A DNA stretch of 64,000 bases from Falsiroseomonas bella (GCF_003173615.1 NZ_QGNA01000002.1:62001-126000); one strand, 5' to 3'. Counted from the first letter of the stretch, positions 42,722-51,885 are shown. Numbers and translations: made by a program. Notes: generated by a model from the letters alone, not told the origin.

Positions 42722-44251
42722 CTACCCGACCAGCCGCAACTGCTTGCGCCGCGCGCGGGGGGAGGGGGTCTCGGGCAGGTCGAGCGGCAGCAGCGGCGCC
42801 TGTTCCGCGGCCCGGCCCACCGCGTCGGGCGCGCAATCCTCCTCCGCCGGGTCGGGCAGGTCGCGCCGGCCGAGATATTCCCGCGCCAGCTTGCGGAAGG
42901 CCCAGTCCAGCACGCTCGTCGCGCGGCGGATCGCCGGGTCGCCCTCCACCGCGCCGGCCGGGCCGAAGCGGGTGTAGGCATGGGCGTCCACGAAGGCCGC
43001 GAGCGGCACGCCGGCGGCCAGCGCGATGGAGACGGACTGCGTCATCGCATCCATCAGGCTGCGATAGGCGGCCCCCTCCTTCGTCAGCGCGATGGCGATC
43101 TCGGTGGGCTGGCCATTCGCGTCCTCGCTGGTGCGCAACACCACGCGATGCCCGCCGACCGTAACCTTCCAGACCGCGCCGGAGGGGCGCAGCGGCAAGG
43201 CCGGGCCGCGCGCGGGGGCCGGCGCGGCGGGCCGGGCGGGGGCGGGTTCCGCGGCCGGCAGGGGCGGGGCGGCGTGCAGGTAGGGGGCCACCGCCTGCGC
43301 CATGGCAATCCAGGCGGCATGGGGCACCGGGGCGAGCAGCCGCTCGGCGGCGGGCCCGGCGCGCAGCGCGGCGCGCGTCGGCAACTCCGCGACCCAGCCG
43401 TCGCGATCGAGCGTCAGGCGGCTCGGGCCCTGGGCGGGCGCGATCCCGCCGGATTCCGCGCCGAGCAGCCGCTCCACCGCATCCGGCGCGGCGAGTGCAA
43501 CCAGGGCGCGGTGGCGCAGCCCGGCGCAGCCGGCAGCGGCATCCAGCGCCGCCCGCGCCGCCTCGGCCAGGCCCGGCACCGGCGTCGCGCCAGGGGGCGC
43601 AGGGGCCAGCAGCGCCACGGGCTCCCGGGCGCCGAGCCGTTCGGCCAGGCGGCCGCTCTCGGCCTCGGCGGCGCCGCGGGTCAGGGCGGCGATGGCGGCA
43701 CCGACCGCGCGCCCCTCGGCGCTGTCATAGGCAAGGCGCAGGCCGGCAAGCAGCCCGGCGAGGTCGGCGAAGCCGACGGAAAGCCGGCTTGCCTTGGCGC
43801 CGGTCGCGATGTCGAGCGCCCGCACCGCCAGCGCGACGGAGGCGGCATAGTCCTCGGCCGCGAAGCCGCCCTCGGGCGAAAGGAATTCCGGCAGGTTCAG
43901 CACGAAGCGCGGGGCGGCCTTGGCCTCCTGCCGCCACAGCGCGAGGCCGGGCGCGGCGCGGCGCGAGAGCAGCAGCGCCCGCAGCCCCTCCGCGAAGTCG
44001 CGCTGCTCGGCGGCGTCGGCCAGGATGCCGAGCTGCCGCCCGCGCTCGGCCAGCGGGGCGATCCAGGCCTCGGCCAGGCGCGGCAGCGCCACCGGGCCGC
44101 TGCCCGGGGCGATGGCGGCGAGCGCCGCGGCCTCCTCTTCCTCCCAGGCGACGGGCAGGGCGATGGCGCGGGGGGCTGCATCGGGCTCGGGCGCGGCCCG
44201 GACCCGCCAGAGTGCCACCCCGTCCCACAAGGTTCCGCGAAGCTGCGACAT
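42722..44251 (-). CDS. TSCPD-domain protein, degenerate class II ribonucleotide reductase relative
   Basis: A 509-residue protein whose middle (about 115-275) matches the C-terminal barrel of vitamin-B12-dependent ribonucleotide reductase (FLSPEGGFAAEDY, GFADLAGLLAGLRLAYDSAEGRA, GLRHRALVALAAPDAVERLL then AESGGIAPA), and whose C-terminus (about 365-480) is a TSCPD domain (KEGAAYRSLMDAMTQSVSIAL, YTRFGPAGAVEGDPAIRRATSVLD). Only two cysteines remain, so the radical and reductant thiols are lost and the front of the reductase is missing. It cannot be a working reductase; a regulatory or scaffold role is a guess. ATG 44251. Confidence 0.72.
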   Translation of the reverse strand: MSQLRGTLWDGVALWRVRAAPEPDAAPRAIALPVAWEEEEAAALAAIAPGSGPVALPRLAEAWIAPLAERGRQLGILADAAEQRDFAEGLRALLLSRRAAPGLALWRQEAKAAPRFVLNLPEFLSPEGGFAAEDYAASVALAVRALDIATGAKASRLSVGFADLAGLLAGLRLAYDSAEGRAVGAAIAALTRGAAEAESGRLAERLGAREPVALLAPAPPGATPVPGLAEAARAALDAAAGCAGLRHRALVALAAPDAVERLLGAESGGIAPAQGPSRLTLDRDGWVAELPTRAALRAGPAAERLLAPVPHAAWIAMAQAVAPYLHAAPPLPAAEPAPARPAAPAPARGPALPLRPSGAVWKVTVGGHRVVLRTSEDANGQPTEIAIALTKEGAAYRSLMDAMTQSVSIALAAGVPLAAFVDAHAYTRFGPAGAVEGDPAIRRATSVLDWAFRKLAREYLGRRDLPDPAEEDCAPDAVGRAAEQAPLLPLDLPETPSPRARRKQLRLVG

Positions 44252-44431
44252 GCCGGCATCCTGCGGCCGCGACTCGTTGCTAGCAAGCCGTATCTTGGGG
44301 TGTAGCGGCGCCGGAGCCGCAATATCCTGTGGATAGCCCGCCGGCTTTTGCGCCGCAGCGGGGCTTGTGCAAGAGTGCCCTCCACCGCAGATGCACGTCG
44401 CACCGCCCGCGCGGCGGATCGAGGATTTTCC

Positions 44432-44782
44432 ATGTTCGAGCGCCTGCTCGCCCGCCTTTCCGGCCGCCAGGTCGGCACGGACCGGTTCGGCAACACCTAC
44501 TACGAGTCGCGCCAGGATTACCGCGCCTATGGCCGCAAGCGGCGCTGGGTGATCTATGCCGGCAAGGCCGAGCCCTCCTCGGTGCCGCCGGAATGGCATG
44601 GCTGGCTGCACCACACCACCGATGCGCCGCTGCCCGAGGGCAAGCGCCATCCCTGGATGATCGAGCACCGCCCGAACCCGACCGGGACGGCCGCCGCCTA
44701 TCGCCCGCAGGGCCATGACTATGTCGGCGGCCGGCGCCAGCGGACGGCCGGCGACTACGAGGCCTGGACCCCGGGGAGCTGA
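44432..44782 (+). CDS. NDUFA12-family complex I accessory subunit
   Basis: A 116-residue homologue of mitochondrial NDUFA12 (B17.2), an accessory subunit of NADH:ubiquinone oxidoreductase found in Alphaproteobacteria. The core YYESRQDYRAYGRKRRWVIY and PPEWHGWLHH are diagnostic. GAGGA upstream supports ATG 44432. It starts the four-gene plus-strand operon with MlaD. Confidence 0.93.
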   Translation: MFERLLARLSGRQVGTDRFGNTYYESRQDYRAYGRKRRWVIYAGKAEPSSVPPEWHGWLHHTTDAPLPEGKRHPWMIEHRPNPTGTAAAYRPQGHDYVGGRRQRTAGDYEAWTPGS

Positions 44783-45288
44783 TGCGCGGACGATCGGTCA
44801 CCGAGGTTGCCGCGGGCGGCGTGGTGCTGCTCGTCGCCATCGCCTTCCTGATCTTCGCCGTGACCAATTCCGGCCGCGGCGGCATCTCCGGCCCGGCCGT
44901 CAGCCTCACCGCGAAGTTCGACCGGATCGACGGCCTCGCGCCCGGCGCCGATGTGCGCATCGCGGGGGTGAAGGTCGGCTCGGTCACCAACCAGCGCATC
45001 GACCCGCAGACCTTCCTCGCCGTGCTGACGATGCGGGTGGATGGCAGCCTCCGCCTGCCGGATGACAGCTCGGCCGAGATCGCGAGCGAGGGGCTGCTCG
45101 GCGGCAAGTTCGTCTCGATCGTGCCCGGCGGCTCCGACCGCATCCTGGCCGATGGCGGCCAGATCACGATCACGCAATCCTCGATCAGCCTGGAAAGCCT
45201 GCTCGGGCGCTTCATCTTCTCCATGACGGAAGGCCAGGGCAGCAACGCCCAGGGCCGTCAGGAGGGCGGAACCGCCACCCCGCGATGA
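44782..45288 (+). CDS. mlaD: MlaD, phospholipid-transport periplasmic subunit
   Basis: A 168-residue MCE-domain protein of the Mla system, which moves phospholipids between the two membranes. One N-terminal membrane helix (residues 8-30) anchors the MCE domain, with FDRIDGLAPGADVRIAGVKVGSV and SIVPGGSDRILADGGQI. The ATG overlaps the NDUFA12 stop (TGATG). No mlaE or mlaF lies nearby, so they are elsewhere. Confidence 0.93.
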   Translation: MRGRSVTEVAAGGVVLLVAIAFLIFAVTNSGRGGISGPAVSLTAKFDRIDGLAPGADVRIAGVKVGSVTNQRIDPQTFLAVLTMRVDGSLRLPDDSSAEIASEGLLGGKFVSIVPGGSDRILADGGQITITQSSISLESLLGRFIFSMTEGQGSNAQGRQEGGTATPR

Positions 45289-45503
45289 GCGTGATGGACC
45301 CCCCGGCGCAGTGGCCGGGTGCCGATGGCGCCCCGGTCGCCTGCCGGGAGAAGCTGAAGATGCTGGCCGAGAACCACCGGGAGGCCGCGCAGGTGCTGCG
45401 CGACGCCTTCGAGGACGCGGTGCTGATGGGCGTGGACGAGGCCGCGATGCGGCGCATCCTCACCGATCTCGTCGCCGCCCTGCCCAGCCCGAAGCGGCCG
45501 TGA
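45285..45503 (+). CDS. Small conserved-position hypothetical protein
   Basis: A 72-residue protein with one amphipathic helical stretch (REKLKMLAENHREAAQVLRDAFEDAV). Its ATG overlaps the MlaD stop (ATGA) and its stop overlaps the next start (TGATG), so it is surely translated. No signal peptide or metal site. I do not recognise a family. Confidence 0.75.
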   Translation: MSVMDPPAQWPGADGAPVACREKLKMLAENHREAAQVLRDAFEDAVLMGVDEAAMRRILTDLVAALPSPKRP

Positions 45504-45871
45504 TGCGCGCAACCGCGCTGATGCTCGCGGCACTGCTGCTGCCTGCCACGGCCTTCGCCCAGTCCTGGGTGCCGCAGCGCGTGGCGGAGCTTCAGGCGCT
45601 GGACAAGGTCACTGCCCGCGTCACGACGCTGCGCGTGCCGGTGGACCGGCCCGAGAGCTTCGGCAGCCTCACCATCACCGTCCGCGCCTGCAATGCCCGG
45701 CCCCCGGACGAGGTCCCCGACGCCGCCGCCTGGCTCGAGATCACCGACAGCCGTGCCCCGGCGAATGGCGCGGCGGTGTTCCGCGGCTGGATGTTCGCCA
45801 ATGCGCCGGGCGTGCACATGCTGCAGCATCCCGTCTACGATATCCGCGTGCTGGAGTGTCAGGCGCGATGA
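45503..45871 (+). CDS. DUF2155 family exported protein
   Basis: A 122-residue protein with signal peptide MRATALMLAALLLPATAFA and the DUF2155 core (KVTARVTTLRVPVDRPESFGSLTI, FRGWMFANAPGVHMLQHPVYDIRVLEC). Two cysteines (ACNARP, LECQ) could form a disulfide. It is periplasmic and of unknown function, and closes the operon that begins with NDUFA12. Confidence 0.9.
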   Translation: MRATALMLAALLLPATAFAQSWVPQRVAELQALDKVTARVTTLRVPVDRPESFGSLTITVRACNARPPDEVPDAAAWLEITDSRAPANGAAVFRGWMFANAPGVHMLQHPVYDIRVLECQAR

Positions 45872-45877
45872 CGCGCC

Positions 45878-46552
45878 TCAGCCCGCCTCGCGCATCGCCC
45901 TGATCTCCGATTCGAGCCGCGCGGCGTCCATCTCGTCCCGCCACGGCACGGCTTCCTCGACCGCCTCGGAGAGCAGGCGCTTGTAGTCGGCGCGCGGCAC
46001 CTCGCGGCAGCCGAACTGCGCCAGGTGCGTGGTCTGGAACTGCGCATCCAGCAGCCGGAAGCCGAGCAGCCTCAGCCGCGCGACCAGATGCACCAATGCC
46101 ACCTTCGAGGCATCGCGCACCCGGCTGAACATGCTCTCGCCGAAGAAGGCGCCGCCGAGCGCGACGCCGTAGAGCCCGCCGACCAGCGCACCATCCTGCG
46201 GCGGGCCGTGCCAGACCTCGATGGAGTGGGCGTGCCCTATCCGGTGCAGCGCGCCGAACAGGCGCTCGATCTCCGGGTTGATCCAGGTCTCCTCCCGCCC
46301 GGCCACCGACTCGGCGCAGCCGGCGATGACGCCGGCGAAGTCGCGGTTCGAGGTCACCTGGAAGGCGCCGGACAGCACGGTGCGCCGCAGCCGCCGCGGC
46401 AGGTGGAACCCCTGCAGCGGCAGGACGCCGCGCTGCTCAGGGTCGAGCCAGTACAGCCGCTCGCCGCGCCGGCTTTCAGCCATCGGGAACAGCCCCGCGC
46501 GATAGGCGCGGAGCAGGAGTTCGGGCGTGATCTCGAACTGGCGGCGGCTCAC
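45878..46552 (-). CDS. aat: Leucyl/phenylalanyl-tRNA-protein transferase
   Basis: A 224-residue N-degron enzyme that adds Leu or Phe from tRNA to proteins with N-terminal Lys or Arg. Motifs [24 protein letters not shown] and [11 protein letters not shown] are complete. It is convergent with the DUF2155 gene (6-base gap) and 69 bases from the accC stop. Confidence 0.95.
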   Translation of the reverse strand: MSRRQFEITPELLLRAYRAGLFPMAESRRGERLYWLDPEQRGVLPLQGFHLPRRLRRTVLSGAFQVTSNRDFAGVIAGCAESVAGREETWINPEIERLFGALHRIGHAHSIEVWHGPPQDGALVGGLYGVALGGAFFGESMFSRVRDASKVALVHLVARLRLLGFRLLDAQFQTTHLAQFGCREVPRADYKRLLSEAVEEAVPWRDEMDAARLESEIRAMREAG

Positions 46553-46621
46553 GCCCTCAGTATGGCGAAGCGGCGGCCCGCGCGCGAGCGTCCCGGCGCG
46601 GCCGCGACGATGTGGCCGCGA

Positions 46622-47974
46622 CTACGCCGCGCGCATGCCCGCGACGAAGCGCTCCAGCCAGTGGATCGTGTAGTCGCCGGCCTGGAATTCGGGATCGGCG
46701 ACGATCGCCTGGTGCAGCGGCAGGGTGGTGCGGATGCCGCTGACCACCATTTCCGCGAGTGCGCGGCGCAGCCGCGCGATCGCCTCGGCCCGCGTCGCAC
46801 CGTGCACCACCAGCTTCGCCACGAGGCTGTCGTAGTGCGGCGGCACGACGTAACCGCTGTAGAGCGCGCTATCCACGCGCACGCCGAGCCCGCCCGGCGC
46901 ATGGTACATTTCCACGCGACCGGGGCTCGGGGCGAAGGACTCGGGGTCCTCGGCGGTGATGCGGCACTCGATGGCGTGGCCGTTGAAGCGGACCTCGGCC
47001 TGGTCGTAGCCGAGCGGCTCGCCGGCGGCGATTCGGATCTGCTCCCGCACAAGGTCCACGCCGCAGACCATCTCCGTCACCGGATGCTCAACCTGCAGGC
47101 GGGTGTTCATCTCGATGAAGGCGAACTGCCCATCCTGCCAGAGGAATTCCAGCGTGCCCGCGTTGCGGTAGCCGAGCTGGCGCAGCGCCGCGGTGACCTT
47201 CGCGCCGAGCTCGTCGCGCTCCGGCCCGGTCAGCACGGGGCTGCCGGCTTCCTCGACCAGCTTCTGGTGCCGCCGCTGAAGGCTGCAGTCGCGCTCGCCG
47301 AAATGCACGACGTTGCCATGCGTGTCGGCCAGCACCTGCAGCTCGATATGCCGCGGGCGGTCGAGATACTTCTCCATGTAGACGGCATCGTCGCCGAAGG
47401 CCGCCTTCGCCTCGGTGCGGGCGACGCGCCAGGCCTCCTCCAGCTCCTCGGCCGAGCGCGCCACCTTCATCCCGCGCCCGCCGCCGCCCGCGGCGGCCTT
47501 GATCAGGACCGGATACTTCACCTCCTCGGCGACGGCGCGGGCCTCCTCGAGGCTCTCCAGCGCGCCGAGGGAGCCGGGCACCAGCGGCACGCCGAGCCGG
47601 CGCATCGCGTCCTTCGCGGCGATCTTGTCGCCCATCATGCGGATGTGCTCGGGGGAGGGCCCGATGAAGGCGAGGCCATGCGCCTCCACCATCTCCGCAA
47701 AGGAGGCGTTCTCGGAGAGGAACCCGTAGCCCGGGTGGATCGCATCCGCGCCCGTGATCGCGGCCGCCGAGAGGATGGCGGCCATGTTCAGGTAGCTCTC
47801 GCGCGCCGGCGGCGGGCCGATGCAGACGCTCTCATCCGCCAGGCGCACATGCATCGCGGTGTTGTCGGCGGTCGAATGCACCGCGACCGTCTGGATGCCC
47901 ATCTCCTGACAGGCGCGGTGGACGCGGAGCGCGATCTCGCCCCGGTTCGCGATCAGAACCTTGCGGAAGGGCAT
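46622..47974 (-). CDS. accC: Acetyl-CoA carboxylase, biotin carboxylase subunit
   Basis: A 450-residue ATP-grasp enzyme that carboxylates biotin on AccB, committing acetyl-CoA to fatty acids. It has the glycine-rich loop GGGGRGMK, the biotin-site EMNTRLQVEHPVTE and N-terminal ANRGEIALRV. It starts one base past the AccB stop; the pair is co-translated. Confidence 0.97.
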   Translation of the reverse strand: MPFRKVLIANRGEIALRVHRACQEMGIQTVAVHSTADNTAMHVRLADESVCIGPPPARESYLNMAAILSAAAITGADAIHPGYGFLSENASFAEMVEAHGLAFIGPSPEHIRMMGDKIAAKDAMRRLGVPLVPGSLGALESLEEARAVAEEVKYPVLIKAAAGGGGRGMKVARSAEELEEAWRVARTEAKAAFGDDAVYMEKYLDRPRHIELQVLADTHGNVVHFGERDCSLQRRHQKLVEEAGSPVLTGPERDELGAKVTAALRQLGYRNAGTLEFLWQDGQFAFIEMNTRLQVEHPVTEMVCGVDLVREQIRIAAGEPLGYDQAEVRFNGHAIECRITAEDPESFAPSPGRVEMYHAPGGLGVRVDSALYSGYVVPPHYDSLVAKLVVHGATRAEAIARLRRALAEMVVSGIRTTLPLHQAIVADPEFQAGDYTIHWLERFVAGMRAA

Positions 47975-47975
47975 G

Positions 47976-48434
47976 TCACTCGATGACCAAGAGGGGCTCG
48001 CCGTATTCCACGGGCGCGCCGCTCTCCACCAGGATGCGCGTGACGGTGCCGGCCTTCGGTGCGCGGATCTGGTTGAAGGTCTTCATCGCCTCGATCAGCA
48101 GCACCGTCTGGCCCTGCGCCACGCGCGCGCCCAGCGTGACGAAGGGCGCCGCGCCAGGCTCCGGCGCCAGATAGACCACGCCGACCATGGGCGAGGTGAC
48201 GGTGCCGGGGTGCGGCCCCTCGGGCTCGACGGCGACGACCGGCGCCGCCGTGGCGGCCATGGCGACCGGCGGCGCGGCGGGGGCGGCGACCGCGGCCACC
48301 GCCTGCACATTCACCTGCCGGGCGACGCGGATGCGGTTATCGGCCTCGACCAGCTCGATCTCGGTCAGGTCCGTCTCGCGCAGGATCTTCGCGAGCTCGC
48401 GGATTGCCGAGGGATCGAACGAAACGCCCGCCAT
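47976..48434 (-). CDS. accB: Acetyl-CoA carboxylase, biotin carboxyl carrier protein
   Basis: A 152-residue carrier with an Ala/Pro-rich linker (residues 45-75) and the C-terminal biotinyl domain with Lys118 in EAMKTFN. The ATG overlaps the aroQ stop (TGATG). Biotin on Lys118 swings between AccC and the carboxyltransferase. Confidence 0.97.
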   Translation of the reverse strand: MAGVSFDPSAIRELAKILRETDLTEIELVEADNRIRVARQVNVQAVAAVAAPAAPPVAMAATAAPVVAVEPEGPHPGTVTSPMVGVVYLAPEPGAAPFVTLGARVAQGQTVLLIEAMKTFNQIRAPKAGTVTRILVESGAPVEYGEPLLVIE

Positions 48435-48889
48435 CAGGGCTCTCCTTCCTCTTCCAGCAGCTCGGCCATGGCGCGCAGCGCCAGCGCGTAGCCCTGGATC
48501 CCAAGCCCGGCGATCACGCCCGTCGCGGCCTTGGACACGTAGCTCAGATGCCGGAATTCCTCCCGGCGGTGGATGTTGCTGATGTGGACCTCGATCACCG
48601 GCAGGTCCACCGCCTTCAGCGCGTCCATCAGCGCAATGGAGGTATGCGAGTACCCCGCCGGGTTGATGATGATGCCCACGGCCCGGCCGCGGCATTCCTG
48701 CACCCAGGTGATCAGCTCGCCCTCGCCATTGGTCTGGCGGAAATCGATGGCGAGCCCGAGCGCCTCGGCGGTCTCGGCGCAGAGCGCCTCGACGTCGTCG
48801 AGCGTCGCGCTGCCATAGACCTCCGGCTGGCGGGTGCCGAGCATGTTCAGGTTCGGGCCGTTCAGGACGGCGATGAGCGGCGGTGTCAA
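48434..48889 (-). CDS. aroQ: Type II 3-dehydroquinate dehydratase
   Basis: A 151-residue dodecameric enzyme that dehydrates 3-dehydroquinate in the shikimate pathway. The motifs [17 protein letters not shown] (catalytic Tyr), [11 protein letters not shown] and [18 protein letters not shown] (catalytic His, Arg) are complete. The start is TTG at 48889 because no ATG or GTG is available between an in-frame stop and the conserved N-terminus; no strong ribosome site is visible. Confidence 0.93.
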   Translation of the reverse strand: MTPPLIAVLNGPNLNMLGTRQPEVYGSATLDDVEALCAETAEALGLAIDFRQTNGEGELITWVQECRGRAVGIIINPAGYSHTSIALMDALKAVDLPVIEVHISNIHRREEFRHLSYVSKAATGVIAGLGIQGYALALRAMAELLEEEGEP

Positions 48890-49007
48890 GGGATTGGCCC
48901 GTTACGCAGCGGGGTCGGGCGCATAGCACGTATCCGCGAGCCGGGGGAAGCGCGCGCCGCGGGCTGCCCGGCTTGCCCCCGCCCTGGCCCCTCGCCATCT
49001 TGCCCGC

Positions 49008-49226
49008 ATGTCCACCACGGCCATGCTCCGCATCGAAGTGAATGGCGAGCCGCGCGAGGTGCCGGAGGGCGCCAGCGTGGCCGACCTGCTCGCCCTGCTG
49101 AACCTCGCCGCGCCCAAGGTCGCGGTGGAACGGAACCTGGAAATCGTGCCGCGTTCCGCCTGGGCCGCCACGCCGCTGTCCGAAGGCGACCGGCTCGAAG
49201 TGGTCCATTTCATCGGAGGGGGCTGA
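49008..49226 (+). CDS. thiS: Sulfur carrier protein ThiS
   Basis: A 72-residue ubiquitin-like carrier ending in Gly-Gly (VVHFIGGG), whose C-terminal thiocarboxylate donates sulfur to the thiazole of thiamine. The body reads [15 protein letters not shown]. It lies 4 bases before thiG. No THI-box riboswitch is visible in the 118 bases before it. The first five residues may be extra; ATG 49023 is an alternative start. Confidence 0.9.
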   Translation: MSTTAMLRIEVNGEPREVPEGASVADLLALLNLAAPKVAVERNLEIVPRSAWAATPLSEGDRLEVVHFIGGG

Positions 49227-49230
49227 AGCC

Positions 49231-50025
49231 ATGCCCGACGGCATCCCGCAGGCCGACGAGGGCTGGACCGTCGCCGGACGCCGCTTCCGCTCGCGCCTCG
49301 TGGTCGGCACCGGCCGCTACAAGGACCTGGAGGAGACCGCCCGCGCCATCGAGGCCTCGGGCGCCGAGATGGTCACCGTCGCGGTGCGCCGGGTGAACCT
49401 CTCCGATTCGTCCGCGCCGATGTTGCAGGACTACGTGCCGCCCGACCGCTACACCTACCTGCCCAACACCGCCGGCTGCCACACCGCGCAGGACGCGGTG
49501 CGCACCCTGCGCCTGGCGCGCGAGGCGGGCGGCTGGAACCTGGTCAAGCTCGAGGTGCTGGGCCCGCCGCCCTTCCTCTACCCCGACATGCGCGCGACGC
49601 TGGAAGCCGCCGAGGCCCTCATCAAGGACGGCTTCGAGGTGATGGTCTACTGCGCCGACGACCCGGTTGCGGCGAAGCGGCTGGAGGAGATGGGCTGCGT
49701 CGCCATCATGCCGCTCGGCGCCCCGATCGGCTCCGGCATGGGGGTGGTGAACCCCTACATGATCAAGGCGATCAAGGCGCAGGCGAAGGTGCCGGTGCTG
49801 GTGGATGCGGGGATCGGCACGGCGTCCGATGCGGCGCTGGCAATGGAACTCGGCTGCGACGCGGTGCTGCTGAACTCGGCCATCGCCCATGCAAGCGACC
49901 CGGTGCGCATGGCGGTGGCGATGAAGCATGCGGTGATCGCGGGGCGGGAGGCCTTCCTCGCGGGCCGGATGAACCGCGACTACAGGGCCGACGCCTCCAG
50001 CCCGACGGCCGGCCTGATCCGCTAG
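49231..50025 (+). CDS. thiG: Thiazole synthase
   Basis: A 264-residue TIM-barrel enzyme that builds the thiamine thiazole from 1-deoxyxylulose 5-phosphate, dehydroglycine and ThiS-thiocarboxylate. The Schiff-base Lys lies in NLVKLEVLG and the phosphate-binding motif in [10 protein letters not shown]. It acts with the upstream ThiS; thiO, thiE and others are not in view. Confidence 0.97.
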   Translation: MPDGIPQADEGWTVAGRRFRSRLVVGTGRYKDLEETARAIEASGAEMVTVAVRRVNLSDSSAPMLQDYVPPDRYTYLPNTAGCHTAQDAVRTLRLAREAGGWNLVKLEVLGPPPFLYPDMRATLEAAEALIKDGFEVMVYCADDPVAAKRLEEMGCVAIMPLGAPIGSGMGVVNPYMIKAIKAQAKVPVLVDAGIGTASDAALAMELGCDAVLLNSAIAHASDPVRMAVAMKHAVIAGREAFLAGRMNRDYRADASSPTAGLIR

Positions 50026-50513
50026 CCTGATCTCCCTCCGCCGCGTGCGCGGGAGGGTCGGGGCGGGGGCCGCGCAACCTGCCTCGGCGAGTCCACGCCG
50101 CCGCGGCAAGCGGATTCGCCTGCCGTCCCCGCGTCCCGCCGGATGACCCGCCGGCCGCCCCGGCCGGTTCCGGGCCTCTTTCCGGCGGCTTCTACATTGT
50201 TCGGGAAAAAATCTACGCCCTGGCGGATTTTCCCCTTGCGACCCCCGCCCCCCGCGTCTAGATGCGCCGCCAGACGCAGTACGCACGTGCCTCTGGCCCC
50301 AGGCCCACGGAACCGCCGGCCGCTCCCCCGATAAGGAGCGCACCCGGACCCAGGTCACCGCGGCGCAAGGTTTACGCAACGACGTCAAGCGTTCCGGCAC
50401 CCGAGGGGGCGACCCCGAGGGCCAATTTCGCTGGTTCGTTGGACCGTTTCGTCAACTGTGGGGCCGCCGCCTGTCTCGGGCGGTCTCCGACTATCGAAGG
50501 GGAGTGGGGCGCG
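50026..50513 (+). promoter_or_regulatory. Long leader region of the ornithine/lysine decarboxylase gene (speF-leader candidate)
   Basis: A 488-base stretch without a convincing gene. TTGCGA and TCTAGA (50236-50262, 15-base spacing) could start a transcript near 50269, leaving a leader of about 245 bases. It contains a GGGG-GCGA-CCCC tetraloop hairpin at about 50404-50415 and a CTCC segment (about 50486) that can pair with the GGGGAG ribosome site of the gene. In Alphaproteobacteria this location carries the Rfam speF leader, so I suggest a member of that family; I could not align the covariance model. An in-frame open stretch from ATG 50262 is less likely coding. Confidence 0.4.
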
Positions 50514-51644
50514 ATGAACCCGAAGATCGCTGCCTTCCTGTGCACGCACGCACCGGCCACGCCGTGCCTGGTGCTGGACGTGGACACCGTGGAGCAGAAC
50601 TATCGCCGCCTGCTGGGCGCGATGCCGCTCGCGCGCGTCTACTACGCCGTGAAGGCCAATCCCGCCGCGCCCATCCTCGACCGGCTGGTCTCCCTCGGCT
50701 CTTCCTTCGACGCCGCCTCCTTCGAGGAGATCGAGGCCTGCCTCGCCGCCGGCGCCGCGCCCGACCGCATCTCCTACGGCAACACCGTGAAGAAGGAGAG
50801 CGCCATCAAGGCCGCCTTCGAGGCCGGCGTGACCATGTTCGCCTTCGACTCCGAGCCTGAGCTGCGCAAGCTCGCCCGTTCCGCGCCGGGCGCGCGGGTG
50901 TACTGCCGGATTCTCGTCGAGAACAAAGGGGCCGAGTGGCCGCTCTCGAGGAAGTTCGGCTGCGAGGCGAAGATGGCCGTGGAGCTGATGAAGAAGGCCG
51001 CCGAATGGGGGCTCGACCCCTATGGCATCTCCTTCCATGTCGGCTCGCAGCAGACCCGCACCGACGCCTACCAGGCCGCCATCGGCCAGGTCGCGATGAT
51101 CTTCAGCGACCTGCGCGACGCGGGCGTGACGCTGCGCATGGTCAATCTCGGCGGCGGCTACCCGGTGCGCTACCGGGCCGAGGTGCCGGGCATCGACGAT
51201 TTCGGCGCGGCGATCATGGGCGCGATGGCCGAGCATTTCGGCAACGCCCTGCCCGAGATCGTCATCGAGCCGGGCCGCTTCATGGTGGGCGACGCCGGCG
51301 TGGTAGAGAGCGAGGTCGTGCTCGTCTCCCGCAAGGGCGAGGACGATCCGGTGCGCTGGGTCTATCTCGACATCGGCCGCTTCGGCGGCCTGGCGGAGAC
51401 CGAGGGCGAGGCGATCCGCTACGCCTTCCGCACGCCGCATGACGGCGGCGAGGAAGGCCCGGTGACCATCGCCGGCCCCACCTGCGACAGCACGGACACG
51501 CTCTACGAGAAGTCCAACTACCGCCTGCCGCTGGCGCTGGAGAGCGGCGACCGGGTGCAGCTTCTCTCCACCGGCGCCTATGTGACCACTTATGCCAGCC
51601 AAGCCTTCAACGGCTTCCGGCCCCTGGCGGAGCACTACATCTGA
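50514..51644 (+). CDS. Type III PLP-dependent decarboxylase (ornithine/lysine decarboxylase)
   Basis: A 376-residue alanine-racemase-fold decarboxylase that makes putrescine and/or cadaverine. The PLP Lys lies in YYAVKANP, the phosphate-binding loop in LGGGYPVRY, and the second-subunit catalytic Cys in GPTCDSTDTLYE. The GGGGAG ribosome site six to eight bases before ATG 50514 fixes the start against an in-frame upstream extension. The sequence resembles alphaproteobacterial lysine/ornithine decarboxylases (LODC). Control by its long leader is likely. Confidence 0.93.
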   Translation: MNPKIAAFLCTHAPATPCLVLDVDTVEQNYRRLLGAMPLARVYYAVKANPAAPILDRLVSLGSSFDAASFEEIEACLAAGAAPDRISYGNTVKKESAIKAAFEAGVTMFAFDSEPELRKLARSAPGARVYCRILVENKGAEWPLSRKFGCEAKMAVELMKKAAEWGLDPYGISFHVGSQQTRTDAYQAAIGQVAMIFSDLRDAGVTLRMVNLGGGYPVRYRAEVPGIDDFGAAIMGAMAEHFGNALPEIVIEPGRFMVGDAGVVESEVVLVSRKGEDDPVRWVYLDIGRFGGLAETEGEAIRYAFRTPHDGGEEGPVTIAGPTCDSTDTLYEKSNYRLPLALESGDRVQLLSTGAYVTTYASQAFNGFRPLAEHYI

Positions 51645-51652
51645 AGCGCCTC

Positions 51653-51679
51653 GCCCGCCCCCGTGACGCGGGGGCGGGC
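51653..51679. terminator. Strong bidirectional GC hairpin after the decarboxylase
   Basis: GCCCGCCCCCG and CGGGGGCGGGC pair perfectly around TGACG, 8 bases past the decarboxylase stop. The convergent small gene ends at 51703, just past a second 6-base stem (GACCCG-GTAT-CGGGTC, near 51684-51699). No long T-run. Confidence 0.65.
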
Positions 51680-51702
51680 CAGGTGACCCGGTATCGGGTC
51701 GC

Positions 51703-51885
51703 TCAGCCGCGAATGGCCGGCGCCGTATCCTTCTCGCCCCGCATGTAGCGCCGCTCCGGGCGGTAGGAGAGCGTCTCGAGCCAGCTGCGGACATGGCGCA
51801 GCCAGAGCGAGGCGGCCGGCGCCTCCTCCCTCGGTTCGCTTGTGCCAGTCCGATCCACCGTGGCCGTCCCCCAAGCGCCCTGCAT
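51703..51885 (-). CDS. Small hypothetical protein with strong ribosome site
   Basis: A 60-residue protein. AAGGAGG lies 5 bases before ATG 51885, among the best ribosome sites here. The middle reads LWLRHVRSWLETLSYRPERR, an amphipathic basic helix followed by RYMRG, which could bind membrane or nucleic acid. I do not recognise a family. It is convergent with the decarboxylase. Confidence 0.6.
   Translation of the reverse strand: MQGAWGTATVDRTGTSEPREEAPAASLWLRHVRSWLETLSYRPERRYMRGEKDTAPAIRG

Noticed and set aside
48890-49007. TPP riboswitch before thiS
   Set aside because: No CTGAGA or ACCTGA-type core elements are visible in the 118 bases.
50262-50513. In-frame N-terminal extension of the decarboxylase
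   Set aside because: The 84 extra residues are low-complexity and outside the family fold; a strong ribosome site precedes ATG 50514.
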